From Bolinopsis microptera (Eukaryota; Ctenophora; Tentaculata; Lobata; Bolinopsidae), in the NCBI RefSeq assembly GCF_026151205.1, contig NC_087079.1, positions 9,538,635-9,602,634 on the forward strand: a stretch of 64,000 nucleotides of DNA. Direction: 5' to 3'. Below, in pieces: positions 1 to 12,000 of the stretch. The notes below the pieces were generated by a model that was given only the letters and a program-made list of their open reading frames with translations, searched no databases and was not told the DNA's origin. Position 1 is the stretch's first letter; the number at the start of each line of letters is the position of its first letter. The position numbers were made by a program, and so were the translations under genes.

Positions 1-3000
1 TATAGTGCCAGCAGTTTCAGAGAAAGTAAACGAAGGTACTTAAAATCATTGATAGTTATAATTATGTAACTTATGCAATGTCGATTTGAATTTCTTTTAG
101 ACTAATTAGATACAAAATTGATAAGCCCTCTTTAGAAAAACGTCACGATATATCCACTGAGTTGTGATCTCCAACCTTTTTAATATCTTTAATATTTTAC
201 AATTGCTGACAGTTCTGATGTCCCTCAGGTATATGGCCACAAAGTAGCTCTGATAAACTCTCGCCTGGTTTTATGGATGCTACCCTCGTCCTTGGACATG
301 AAGACTGGATGATCGTTGAACAGCTTGCTTACGTAATTTATTTTTATTGTTTTGGGTAATCGAAGGGATTTTGGTTTCATTTATTTTACTAATTCTTGTT
401 TCTAAGATAACAATGATATAATGAAAGGGAATCTTTTAACTTGTACATCACAAGAATAATTCTTCAGATAATAATCAAGACTGGCTGGGACATTGGAGCC
501 GTGGCCATAATTACTGAAACTGGATACAGTGAACGTTGGGCTATAGCTATTAAAAATAATCTTAATGTGGAACTGGTCAAACGAAATAAAGGTATCAACA
601 ATTATAATTAGTTCAAGTAGTGTCATGAGTGACATGATCAAGGTCGACCAGGACCGGGACTAAGGAACTAAGGAGAGTGCTGATTTCAATCCTTGGATGA
701 ACTGTTTCGAGCATGTTGAATTGAATCACGCTCAATCGTTATCAAATCAATTCAAAATTTGTAATTAATCGCATTTCAGATCCTGTGAATATCACGGTTA
801 AGAAAAGCACTGCAGCAGATCTTTACGTATTGAAAGGATTTAGAAATTTGGTTACTTCAGTAGAAAACTTATCGAAAACATACAGAAGTGCACGTCGTAT
901 GTAAATTGTACAACTATGATTTTTAATGCTTAATAAACTTGATTAATGATGATCAATGATCATTCATTGATAATCTAGAATTAATTATTAGATATGCTTG
1001 CCGTGTGGCCTGGAGGTCAGCATTGTCATTTAAAGTGCAGTCATTGCTTTGCTTTGTCCCGGAATAATTGCTCAACGGCCAAACAACCGGACGGAAATTT
1101 TTTGTGATTTAAAAAACTAAATTTATACTCCTCATCAAGCAATATTTTATGAATCTTTTCAGTTTACGTTGTCATCGGTAAACCTATGTTTATGCGTTAC
1201 ATGTTGAGAGAGTTGAGACAAAGCTTGAAATTTAAGACGAAAGGTACAAATAAAAATGGTGTCGTCCTCATCCCAGAAACAGGTGCACCGTGCCCGGATT
1301 TGATTTACCCCTCTAGAAAGGCCCGAAAAGTCTTTAAAGTTCAGCACTTCAGCAGATATGCCTTCTTTAAGGAGTACGATGAAATTACTGCGCGGTTGGT
1401 TCTTGAGGTACACACAATTATTGATATTTTCTTGAGATTCGTACCCTGAGTGGTTAGTGTAAAGGTGTAATGTTGATCAGAGGCTAATAATTTCGGCTGG
1501 GTCACGTCCATGTATTTGGTGTATTTGATGGATAAAGATTACATATTACATGTATAATCGCTTCGGCAAATACTGACTTATTAACAGATGCATTGAAAAG
1601 TTAATAAATTTCAGGGTTGCTTCGCGATATGCCACAATTCTCATAACCGAGGACCATGGAAATGGTCAAAGTCGACTAACATGTCCACCGACGGAAGTAA
1701 CGGAGTTGACAAACTACGATGGAAGTTGGATCCTCTTTCTTTGAACACCAGAACTGAATATGATCCAGAAATCGGTGAAGAAAGCTACAATGATAATAGA
1801 AAATATGCCACCAGAGAGGAAGAAATAGATATGGAAAGATGGAATACGTTTGAGTAAGAAAACGTAACCATGTTGTTCTGAATATCTCACGTACCTTATT
1901 TTACTTTCCAATTCCATGATATAATATATTAGCAAACCACGAGTCATAATAAGGTTCCGACAGCTGAAGACGATTAACATGTTTTTTTATGTTTTTGATG
2001 ACAAATCTTAAAAACAAAAAATGTTATTTGTGATCATACACTGTTCTGTAGTTCTTCAAATACATATATCACTAAGTTTATTTATTTGTCCATTTATATC
2101 GCAAAAATGGATGCACCCCCTCCCAAGGCTATGACAAATCGCCACAGATATTGTATGATTTTCAGGAGAGATTGGCTAGCGTTCTACAGAATTAAGTATA
2201 AAGATGGTTACACGATGGGTAAACTAAAGCGTATGAGATATAGAGTAAGTCGCGAAATAAGGAATCATTTACATTATTATATTCAACAGAAGAATACGGG
2301 GGGGGGGGGGGGGGGGGGGGGGGCGGGGGATCAGGTACTAAGTTCTGTACGTGACGTCGACTAAGTGTAATTTTGGAATTTTGTCAAAAGACCCACCCAC
2401 CCCCGGGTTTTGTGGTACTAACTTTTGAGAAATCACGGTACTAACTGTGTCTTGGTATATAAAATAAGATACCCATAAAATGCTTTAAACAGCTCATTAA
2501 ACATAGGGAAATGGGCAAATTATACCCACTATTTAGTAGGAGTTTTGTTTTAAATGTAGTCGAATTAGATAAAAAGTTACAAAAAAAGGAAAATAAATTT
2601 TTAAAAACCCCAAAAAAAACTCTCAAAACCCAAAAAACCCATTCCCAAAATTGAAATTTGAGTTAAAATGGGTTTTTTGAGGTTGGACACCCCTCTTAGT
2701 ACCATGTACTAACTGTTTTTCTGGGAAATATACCATGTACTAACTGTGTTTTGGAAGAAAATATGACCCACCCCCCAACGTCACGTACGGTTCTAAGTGT
2801 ATGACCCCCACCCCGCCCCCCGAAAAATTGTCTGTTTAATCACTGCACTAGGTACACGGGGTATATTCTCCTTGACTTTGTAGTCAAAGATTTCTGAACT
2901 TTACTTTTTGAGTATTCGCCTGGCAAACACTACGGTGGATTGGCCGCTCAATATACTTATATAGTGTGATGATACTCTTTAGACATTTGTGATCATGTGA

Positions 3001-6000
3001 TGTCATAATTTTTACTTACTAACTTATTTATAAAACGTATTTCGTTTTTCGTTGTAACAATGTCAAAACGTCTTGGATTTTTACTAAAAATAAAATAATA
3101 CATTAAACAGGCAACTGCTCTGGCTTCATTTGCACACGACTCCGTCATATGGGGAATGTTCGCTGCTGTTTTGAACAGATCAAACCCCGAGCTGTTTGTC
3201 TCGGAGTCCGGAGAGTACACCCTGATGAACTTGTTCGGTGATGGATCTACTCATTCTGATACAAACAGCCAACCCGCTGCTGATATGACACGAATAGGAT
3301 GGCCAGGTGAGATTATAGCGACCGATCAACTATTGAGAATTGAGTCGGGGTTCAGTTTTCGCATATTATAAGCACTTAAAAAATATCTGTAGTTCGGAGC
3401 CCGGAGGTATTGTTAACGTATTTTGATGATGTGGAATCAGTAAAACCCCGATTTACCGCGGAGTTTGGGGATGGGAAATATCCGCGGTAAATCGGCATTC
3501 TGTTTCTTTACATAATGCATGTTAAGCCTTATTCGGGGGAAAGGAGATGGCCGCGGTAAATCCGGGTTTGCGGTAAATCGGGGCGTGATAAATCGGGGTT
3601 TTACTGTACCCTGTTCAGTGTTCTGTGATAAAATTTTACCACTGACCAGGAATGTTTGGATATGATGTCCCGAATGTGGAGAGTTACAACGAGACACATT
3701 GGAAAACAAAATATAAGGTCCTTGTTAACGATGGCCCTTGGCACGATTATGTTAACCGTTACACCTTCAAAGACAACAGGTACAGTAACGTTAGCCCCTG
3801 GCCCCGCGGGAACGGCAACAGATTTATTTTTAACCTGAAAACAACAAACTTGGGCATTGTTTGTTAAAACAGGTAAATTATTAAAAAATCTGGATCAGTA
3901 TTTAACATAGCTCTTCAGGCCGTTTGGTGCCGTACCGTGGACTATAAAAATGTATCTCGATGGAAAATGGCATGTGAGTAACTTCATCGTATCCTCTAGT
4001 ATATTTTGGATTATTTTTAATAATTACTCCGATACATACAGCGAGCTTTGCTCGTATCAATAGCGCATGCAAATTGCAAAAGTTTATGTGATTTTAAGAG
4101 TTAAGACTCTTTAGATAATTTCGAGCTGTGTGGACTCAAACTGCACTGGTCCAGAATTGGAATTTTCACTGTTAATACCATTGATTTGAAGAATTTGGAA
4201 TATTCGTAGAGGTATGCCGGAATGATGCCGCATCGGAGAACAGCCGAAAATGACGATCTGATGTACGAGAGAACCGCAGACTCCAACGCCAATATTTCCA
4301 AGACCGACCTGCACGGAAACCCTATAACACTCGGAGTACCGATGTGAGTACTGAGCAACCACATTTTAATCATATTAGCGTATCTATGTACAGATTAATT
4401 AATTTTATAGATCAGACAAGATATATAATGCATACATCGAAAGTTAATCAGTTCATTTATCTGGATTCTGGAATATTCCAGTCATTTGACCTCGTAGATT
4501 ATGAAGCTATCATAGCTTCTATAATATGATTTGCCTTCCTATAAAATTTAACCATATTATATATGACCTGAACACATTTCTTTCTGAATTTTTCTTTATC
4601 AATAACGAAAACGCTTATCATTTAATTGTACAATGTTCAGATACGATGATTTTAAGTTTCTGCGGTACTTTAATAGCAGCTATCATGACTATGCAGATGT
4701 TAAGGAACCTAAATGTAGCTATAATTCTCTCAAATGTGCCAGTAAGTTTTTGTTTATGTTAAATTTTTAAAGGTTATCATGTGACATCACCAGGTTAATC
4801 CTCATATTATCTCTAAAAATGAACATGTAAGAAAACAAATGTTACACAAATTGCTGGCACTGGTCCAATAAACCTAGTTTTTGTAATTGTGCATAGAATT
4901 GAATCACATGTGAGTGTGCTATTAAGTTAACACGTTTCAATTTATGCACATTGCACTTGTTATAATGGAACTTTTATAAAAATAATCATTATTCAATTAT
5001 AATCAATTATAACCAATAATCATTCAACTACTTTTCAGAGGAGAATTTCTTCAAGTCCTTTTTCCCGGTGTTAGTGGTTGTTTTAGTGTTGATCTGTATC
5101 CCTCTTGCTGATGTCATATACTTTGGAAGAAAACGCCGGCAATTCCAAAGGGATTGTAATGCCATGCATTGGAAGCTTAATCCTGATGATGTCGACATAG
5201 TTTTCAGTGAGTTAGGACTATAACAAAAGTCAGGAATGCTCAGCCAGATTTTGCCGCTCAAAATTTAACAAATAAGAATAACTTTTTAAATTTTCTTGTA
5301 ACTTGTAGTTTATGTATTACATTTTGTGTTTCTTCCACTTTTGCTACCACAACCTAAAATGGGGGATCTACATAAATTTTTTTGGAAAACAAATAGAATA
5401 ATATATAACAATATAATTTACAACAATGTATATCGACCAGATTTGAATCAACAATTAATTGAGTCCATAGGACTCAAATCAATTTTTAGGATGGTGTGTT
5501 GCTGTGACGGGCACGCATGGGAGTAACTATTACGACCAGAACGTCTGACGCTTCCAAGAAGCCTACAGTTCTTCTCTTCAGCTTTGTTTTGTTCGGTTTT
5601 TTCACGGTGGCATCTCTCCAATTCGCCACATGGAATGTTAGAGGCATTAGTCAGGAACACTCGCAGCATCTAGCTGCAAATGATTGCAACAGATACAACT
5701 TGGATGTTATAGCCCTCCAAGAAACTAAGGTGTCTAAACACTCAGACACTGTTATACCCGGCAACCACAGGCTTCTTTTGTTTAACCAGAAGTTGTCTTG
5801 GCATGGCGGACTCGGTTTTATTATCAACAGTAAATTTGTATCAAATGTTGTCTCGTACCATCAAATCAGTGACAGAGTAGCATACATGGACCTTTCTCTA
5901 CCATCAAAGTGTCATGGGAAACCATCACTGAAAGCCCGTATTATAAATTGCTACAGTCCAACTAATGTCAAATCTATACAAAACCCACGCATTGCTGATG

Positions 6001-9000
6001 AGTTTTACTGTGAGCTCCAGGAAGCTATCAGAATTCCTGCCAGACATGAACTTTTCATCATGGGTGATTTTAATGCTAGGCTAGGGAAACGGACTAAATC
6101 AGATTTTGAAAGTGGTCTTCAAACTAACATGGGAAGACATGGTATTGGTCGGCGTAACGAAAATGGCGAAAGGTTGCTAGCTTTCATGATCACTAATGGA
6201 CTCTATGCAGCCAACACTGCATTTTCACATGCGAGCAGACACACCAACACTTTTACAGGATGGATTAAAGACCGTAGATCCAAAAAGTCTGTACCCTGGT
6301 TTTCTCAAATTGATTATGTTTTATGTAGATCTAGAAGTACCCCTCTGCTTGTTGACGCTAGGTCTTACGCTGGTGCAAAACTTAAATCTGATCACAAAAT
6401 TGTAAAAGCAACTTTTGACCTCAGTAAACGTTACAAACTTTACAGTACTGCCAAACACAAAGTCAAGCAGTATAACACCAACTCATTGGTTTGTAGCAAA
6501 GATGTTCAAAGTTCTTTTCAACAAAATGCTGCTCAGAAGATTGAAACTGATACATCTGCCCAGTCAGTCACTGAAAGTTTTAACAACCTTTTCGAGGCGG
6601 TTAAAATTGCTGCATCTGAAACAGTGGGTATGAAAAGAAACACAGCCAAACGTCACAGAACATCAGACCCACAAGTCGTCTCTATGTCAGAAAAGAGACA
6701 CCAATTACTACAACATTTAAACGACAACAAAATGCGTGACAGAACTATCCTGCGTAAGGAAATCAACAGACTCAAGAATGACATTGCAAAGCGCCTTATT
6801 ACACTTGAAACCGCTCATGCCGACCTTCTAGCTGAGACGATCAACTCCACTGATGATACCAGAAGAATGTTCGAAGCAACCAGAGCAATTTCAAGCACAA
6901 AGGACACTCCTCCTATTTCAGTATTCCTACCAGAAACAGAAGAACTTGCTCTCAATGACGAAGATAAGGCAGACATAGTCAAGAACTGGTTCATGGAACA
7001 TTACACAGGCCCAGAACCCCCACTAGAACCTTTTGTTGGAGCTGCTAAGCCATTAGATACGCCTATAACTGCACTTGAAGTTGAGACAGCAGCTAAGAAA
7101 CTAAAGAACGGTAAAGCCGTTGGTCCTGACAACCTCCCTAACGAATTCCTTAAGTATGCACCTCCTTCTTTCTACATGAAGTTTGCATCACTTATCAATG
7201 AGTCCTTTGAAAAACAAGAGCACGTTCAATCGTTCACTGAGGGATATCTTACCCCCCCTACAGAAGCCTGGAAAACCAAAAGGACCAGTTAAGAGTCTGC
7301 GTCCCTTGTGCCTTCTCAATGGAACTAGGAAAATCCTTTCCATGATAACACTCCAGCGTATTCAACAACAGATAGCAGACTACACTGGGCCATGGCAGAA
7401 TGCCTATAAATCAGGACACAGCTGCTCTAATATTGTCTGGACTAGGAACCGACCGGATTGGGGTTTTGGCTGCCGGACCGGATTCAGCCGGATTTGGATC
7501 TCAAATCCGGCAAGCCGGATTTTGCCGGACCGGAACCGGTGGTTTCAGAGTGAAATAAAAGGCAGCCGGATTTTGCCGGTTTTTGCCGGAAAATTTCCTT
7601 CCTTTCCACGCCTAATCTTCATCGAGCACTTCTTGCACCTTGCATAAGGGATCCCATTTTCTTCTGAGTAGAACAACCAGACGGACGATGTTTTAGATTT
7701 ACTACTACTCGACTCGACTTAGGGCGGCTTCAACGTCCGAACAGATATAGTTTTTTTTACAAATCTTCCTATCTACTACTAGACATTGCTTAAACAAGCA
7801 GTACGTAGCAGACACAATGTAACACGAGTAGACACGAGTCACGACACTAGACGAGTAATAATCAGAAATGATATCTAATTGGCATATGCTGCCAGACCCC
7901 TGATTGAGCGCGTTTGTGCGAATTCCCTTTTTTTCATGCAAGTCTGAGTATCATTGGGTCACGTGACTTACAACCAGAGGTGTTTAATAAGGTTGTTCGT
8001 AAGCAGGCACTGTCTAGTACAGTACTAATCACCGTCTGGCGTCTAGAGCTGAGTCACATGATTACAGTAATGAGCTAATTAAGTAGCTACCCAGACCCTG
8101 AACACGTGACCCTCATATTTCGTATTTCATAATCAGAAGATTAAATACTGCCAATTTTGCGATTATAGCCGGGGGCTAGCCCAGGGAGGTGGTCCAAAAT
8201 ATTTTCCGGTTTTTTCTAAGTCCGCACCTACCCCTCGATACACTATTCTGTATTCTGGACTCAAGGTTTCCCCTGGTAATGTGATCACGGAAGGCAGGCC
8301 TCCCCTTTGCAATACGAGTTCGGAAGCGGGAGCTCTCAATACAGGAGGTACGTCTCGAGAACGACTCGGACCGAAAACTTTTAAGTTAAAATTTTTTGAA
8401 GTTTTTCTGAAAACCACTTTTTTCCACGATTCAGGCTACCCTGTTCATTATTAGCCGAAAATATTTTTTCGGTTTTTCGAAGTCCCCACCTACCCCTCGA
8501 TACACAATTCTGGACTCGAGGTTTCCCCTGGTAATGTGATCTCGAAAGGCAGGCCTCCCCTTTGCAATACGAGCTCGGAAGCGGGAGCTCTCAATACAGG
8601 AGGTACGTCTCGAGAACGACTCGGACCGAAAAACTTCTAAGTCAAAATTTTTTAAAGTTTTTCTGAAAACAACTTTTTTTCCACGATTCAGGCTACCCTG
8701 TTCATTATTAGCCGAAAATATTTTTTTGATTTTTTTTTCGGTTAAAAAAACTGAAATCCGGCAAAAATCCGGCAAATTTTTTTGCAGCCGGAGCCGGAAC
8801 CGGAACCGGATTTTGAAACCGGATATCCGGCCGGAACCGGATTCAGCCGGATTTCCGGTCGGTTCCTAGTCTGGACACAAAGGGTTCTTATTTCTGTTGT
8901 CAAGGAGAAACATTGGGAGTTTAGTAAAATGGGGATAGACATGTCATCAGCCTTCGACACAATACATCGCGTCGGTCAACTATCCTCAGGCTACTCGAAG

Positions 9001-12000
9001 ATGCAGGATGCTCAGAAGATGACATAAGACTAGTTAGATATCTGCTCGCTAACACCAAGCTCAGAATTAAGATCAAAAAGACGACATCGGGAGAGTTCGA
9101 AGCCACAATAGGAGCCTTTCAAGGTGACTGTTTGTCCGGCTCGCTGTTTACCATGTACCTAGCTGGAGCACTCTACCACCTTAGAGTTGTTGTTATACAT
9201 CTACGCCCAAATCCCCCCATATCTGAAAGCTCCCTTCCTCTAGAATGGGAATATGCTGATGATGTGGACTTTGCTGATGAAGATGAGGATTCGTTACACC
9301 AGCTCCTTCCAATTTGCAAGGAAATTCTCTCAGAATGGAATTTGCTTGTAAATGAATCTAAAACCGAGTTTGTAAAGTGTTATCTGGCTGGAACTAGTGA
9401 GAAGGACGAAAAAGGAGAACCTCTAAGAAATAGAGAACCTTGGAGGAAGTGTGTGTCCCTAGGCTCTAAGCTATGTAGTAAAGAAGACATACAGCATCGT
9501 ATAATCCTTGGAAATGTTGCATTCGAAAAATACAAGAAAGTTTGGATGCAAGGATCTAAGATTAATCTGAAGACCAAGATTAAGATATACGAAGCATACG
9601 TTACATCTGTTATGCTCTATAACTGCAATAGCTGGGCTACCCCTCAGAACCTATTTGACAAACTTGATGCATGTCATAGAAGACACCTGCGTCAAATATT
9701 GAAGATGACTTATCCCATTATTATCAGTAATAAAGCACTCTATGAACGCTGTGGTGTAACACCGTTGTCAGAGCGAGTGACATATGCTCGCTGGAAAATG
9801 CTTGGACATGTCCTTCGCAGTGACTGCTCATCACCAGCTCAGAGAGCTCTTCAATTTGCTGTTAATGCGTTATTTACCATAAAAGGACGTGTTGGTCGAC
9901 ACCAAAGTAATCTTTTAAAGTTTATTATAAATGATTTGAATAAAAGAAACCTACCATTACATGATATTAATGATCTTTATGATCTTAGGGCTACTGCCTC
10001 TAACAGAGTTTTGTGGAGAAAATTATTTACCTCATAATTAACCCTTATTTTTCAGAGAACTGTTATGTTTTTTTGGGCACTTATCTATATCAGTCTCTTA
10101 AGATGTTTCTTTACTATTTCGAGATTGTTTTAAAAGTTAGATAATAATAAGGACTCATAATTAGCTAAGCTTTGATACAAAGCATGCGAACTCAAAGTCG
10201 CTTTCACAACTTTTGTCAACTGAATTGACAGAAGATCTGGTTCCTCTTATACACAGGAGAACCAGCTTCCTGATAATAAATGATAATTTACATCTTAAAA
10301 AATTGACAACATCTGAATGATTTTGTTGAGTCTTATAAGATATTTTCTCACACAATAATCTAAAAAATGTTCTCGCTTCTGGCCCGCTACCACCCGTGAC
10401 AGAGTACACCAGTGGACAGAAACTCCCATGTTCGACATTCAATATTCTCTCGTTGTATAACATCCGCTTCTGAGTTTCAGCTCTCTCGTATATTTTTTCT
10501 GTTGATGATGAGAGATAAGACTCAGAATTGGGATTGAGAAACTTTATGTCGAAATAGGAGTTCTGTCCCGGACGATAGAATCCCCTGGCACGGACGTCAG
10601 GGTGGGCATTGTCTCCTGTTAGTGTGGTACTTGTTGAGAAAGTCTCCCCGTCTAAAGTCTGTAGGTGGGGCTCACATTCTACGTCTTTGCAAACAGTTGA
10701 TCTACATAAATGCATAGCAACTACGTAGCAAGCAACTTAAAACAGATTGCAACAAATCTGCTCCTTCATAAAATCAAGATCCGAAATTTCAAATTAGTAT
10801 GATGCGCAAAATGCGGCTGGCCCCTCAAATATTAACTTGGGTTTAACTTGAATTGGATCTTTATCAATAATATTATGTGTTGTAGTGTGTAGAGTTCGTT
10901 TAATCGGATATAATATACAATACAGATTCCTTGACAATAATATGTTTTGTGTGTTTCATTCCGTATACTTTGTTATAACTAGATTTAAGAATAGAATTGC
11001 ACCCTGAACTAAGATATTTCCAGAGGCACCTGGACAGGGAATAAGATCATCAATGATGGGCACTACTGCTGTGGGTGGCACTACTGCTGGGGGTGGCACC
11101 ACTTTTGGAGGGGGCAACACCTTTGGAGGGGGCACCACCTTTGGTGGGGGCACAACCATTGGAGGACAAACAACAGGTGGAGGGGGGATGAATGCAACAC
11201 TTGGAACAATGATTACAATGGTTTGTAGAAACGGATACCGTGAATTTAAAAAAAGTTCTTATCAAATCGTACAGTAACATAAAACTGATCACTAATTACC
11301 GTATGTTGGTATGTTTTAATTAATTATCAGCTAATTTCTTCCAGACATCACTTGGGATAGAATCCAGTTCAGAAGGTGGAGGAGGAAAGCAACAAGTATT
11401 CGCTGACATAGCTGTAATGAAAAACATAAGATGGGCTTTGAAACCGCTGGAAGAATTCGCGAATGGAATGATCAAAGATCCAACCAGAGATTTCAAAATC
11501 GAAATGAAAAAGGTATGTTCATTTGTGATTGATGATTGAACTCTGGACCACTGAATTCGCAGTCCTGTCAAATTGGCAGGTATCCACTATCCAGTGAATG
11601 TTCATAAATATGCGTCATGCGAAATTGTGAAAAAAACTGAAGTAAAAAGGTGTAAAGATTACCTCTCGAGTAGTCAGAACATCTCGGAAATTTACCCAGA
11701 GTCCATGTTATGATTGCTTTTGAAAGCTTGCGTTAGTTTAAATTTGCCAATTTTTTTGTAATTTTGGTACACAGAAGTAAAGTTATGACCCGTTGAAAAT
11801 ATTGATTTAGTATAAAATACACATACAATTTAAAACACGCCAATAATTCAGATGTACGATGAAATGATCCACGGTAACGTGGTCCAGTTTGGGGGCCTCG
11901 TCTGGAATTCACAACTAAACAATGCTGTAGTCTTCACTGAATACTGTTCCAAAGGATCCCTTTCGGTTGGTAATATAATTATTCAATTTAGAATAGCTAA

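Larger units (their letters stand above)
1..4741 (+). other. Ligand-binding (ANF receptor-type) exons of the receptor cyclase
   Basis: The first dozen exons encode the extracellular domain. The fold is recognisable from exon 229-332 (SSDKLSPGFMDATLVLG) and exon 468-591 (GWDIGAVAIITETGYSERWA), which look like the periplasmic-binding-protein-type receptor core. Exon 3111-3306 carries a DSVIWGMFAAVL stretch, matching the 'D.V...A.AL' helix of ANF receptors. The last of these exons (4641-4741) has two cysteines just before the membrane helix. The introns hold a fold-back repeat (2298-2821) and a pogo-like MITE (3438-3606). The ligand cannot be inferred. Confidence 0.8.

Noticed and set aside
1159-1413. 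Minus-strand ORF of 84 codons
   Set aside because: Antisense of receptor exon 1163-1407, which has matching splice phases.
2086-2364. 92-codon ORF with a poly-Gly tail
   Set aside because: Only its middle (2166-2244) is a receptor exon with proper splice sites; the start is intronic and the poly-Gly is the G tract.
4526-4762. 78-codon ORF as a small gene
   Set aside because: The coding part is exon 4641-4741 of the receptor in a different frame.
10956-11292. Pro-rich minus-strand ORFs (VPPPKVVPPP)
   Set aside because: Antisense of the Gly/Thr exon, which fits the receptor gene in phase and splice sites.
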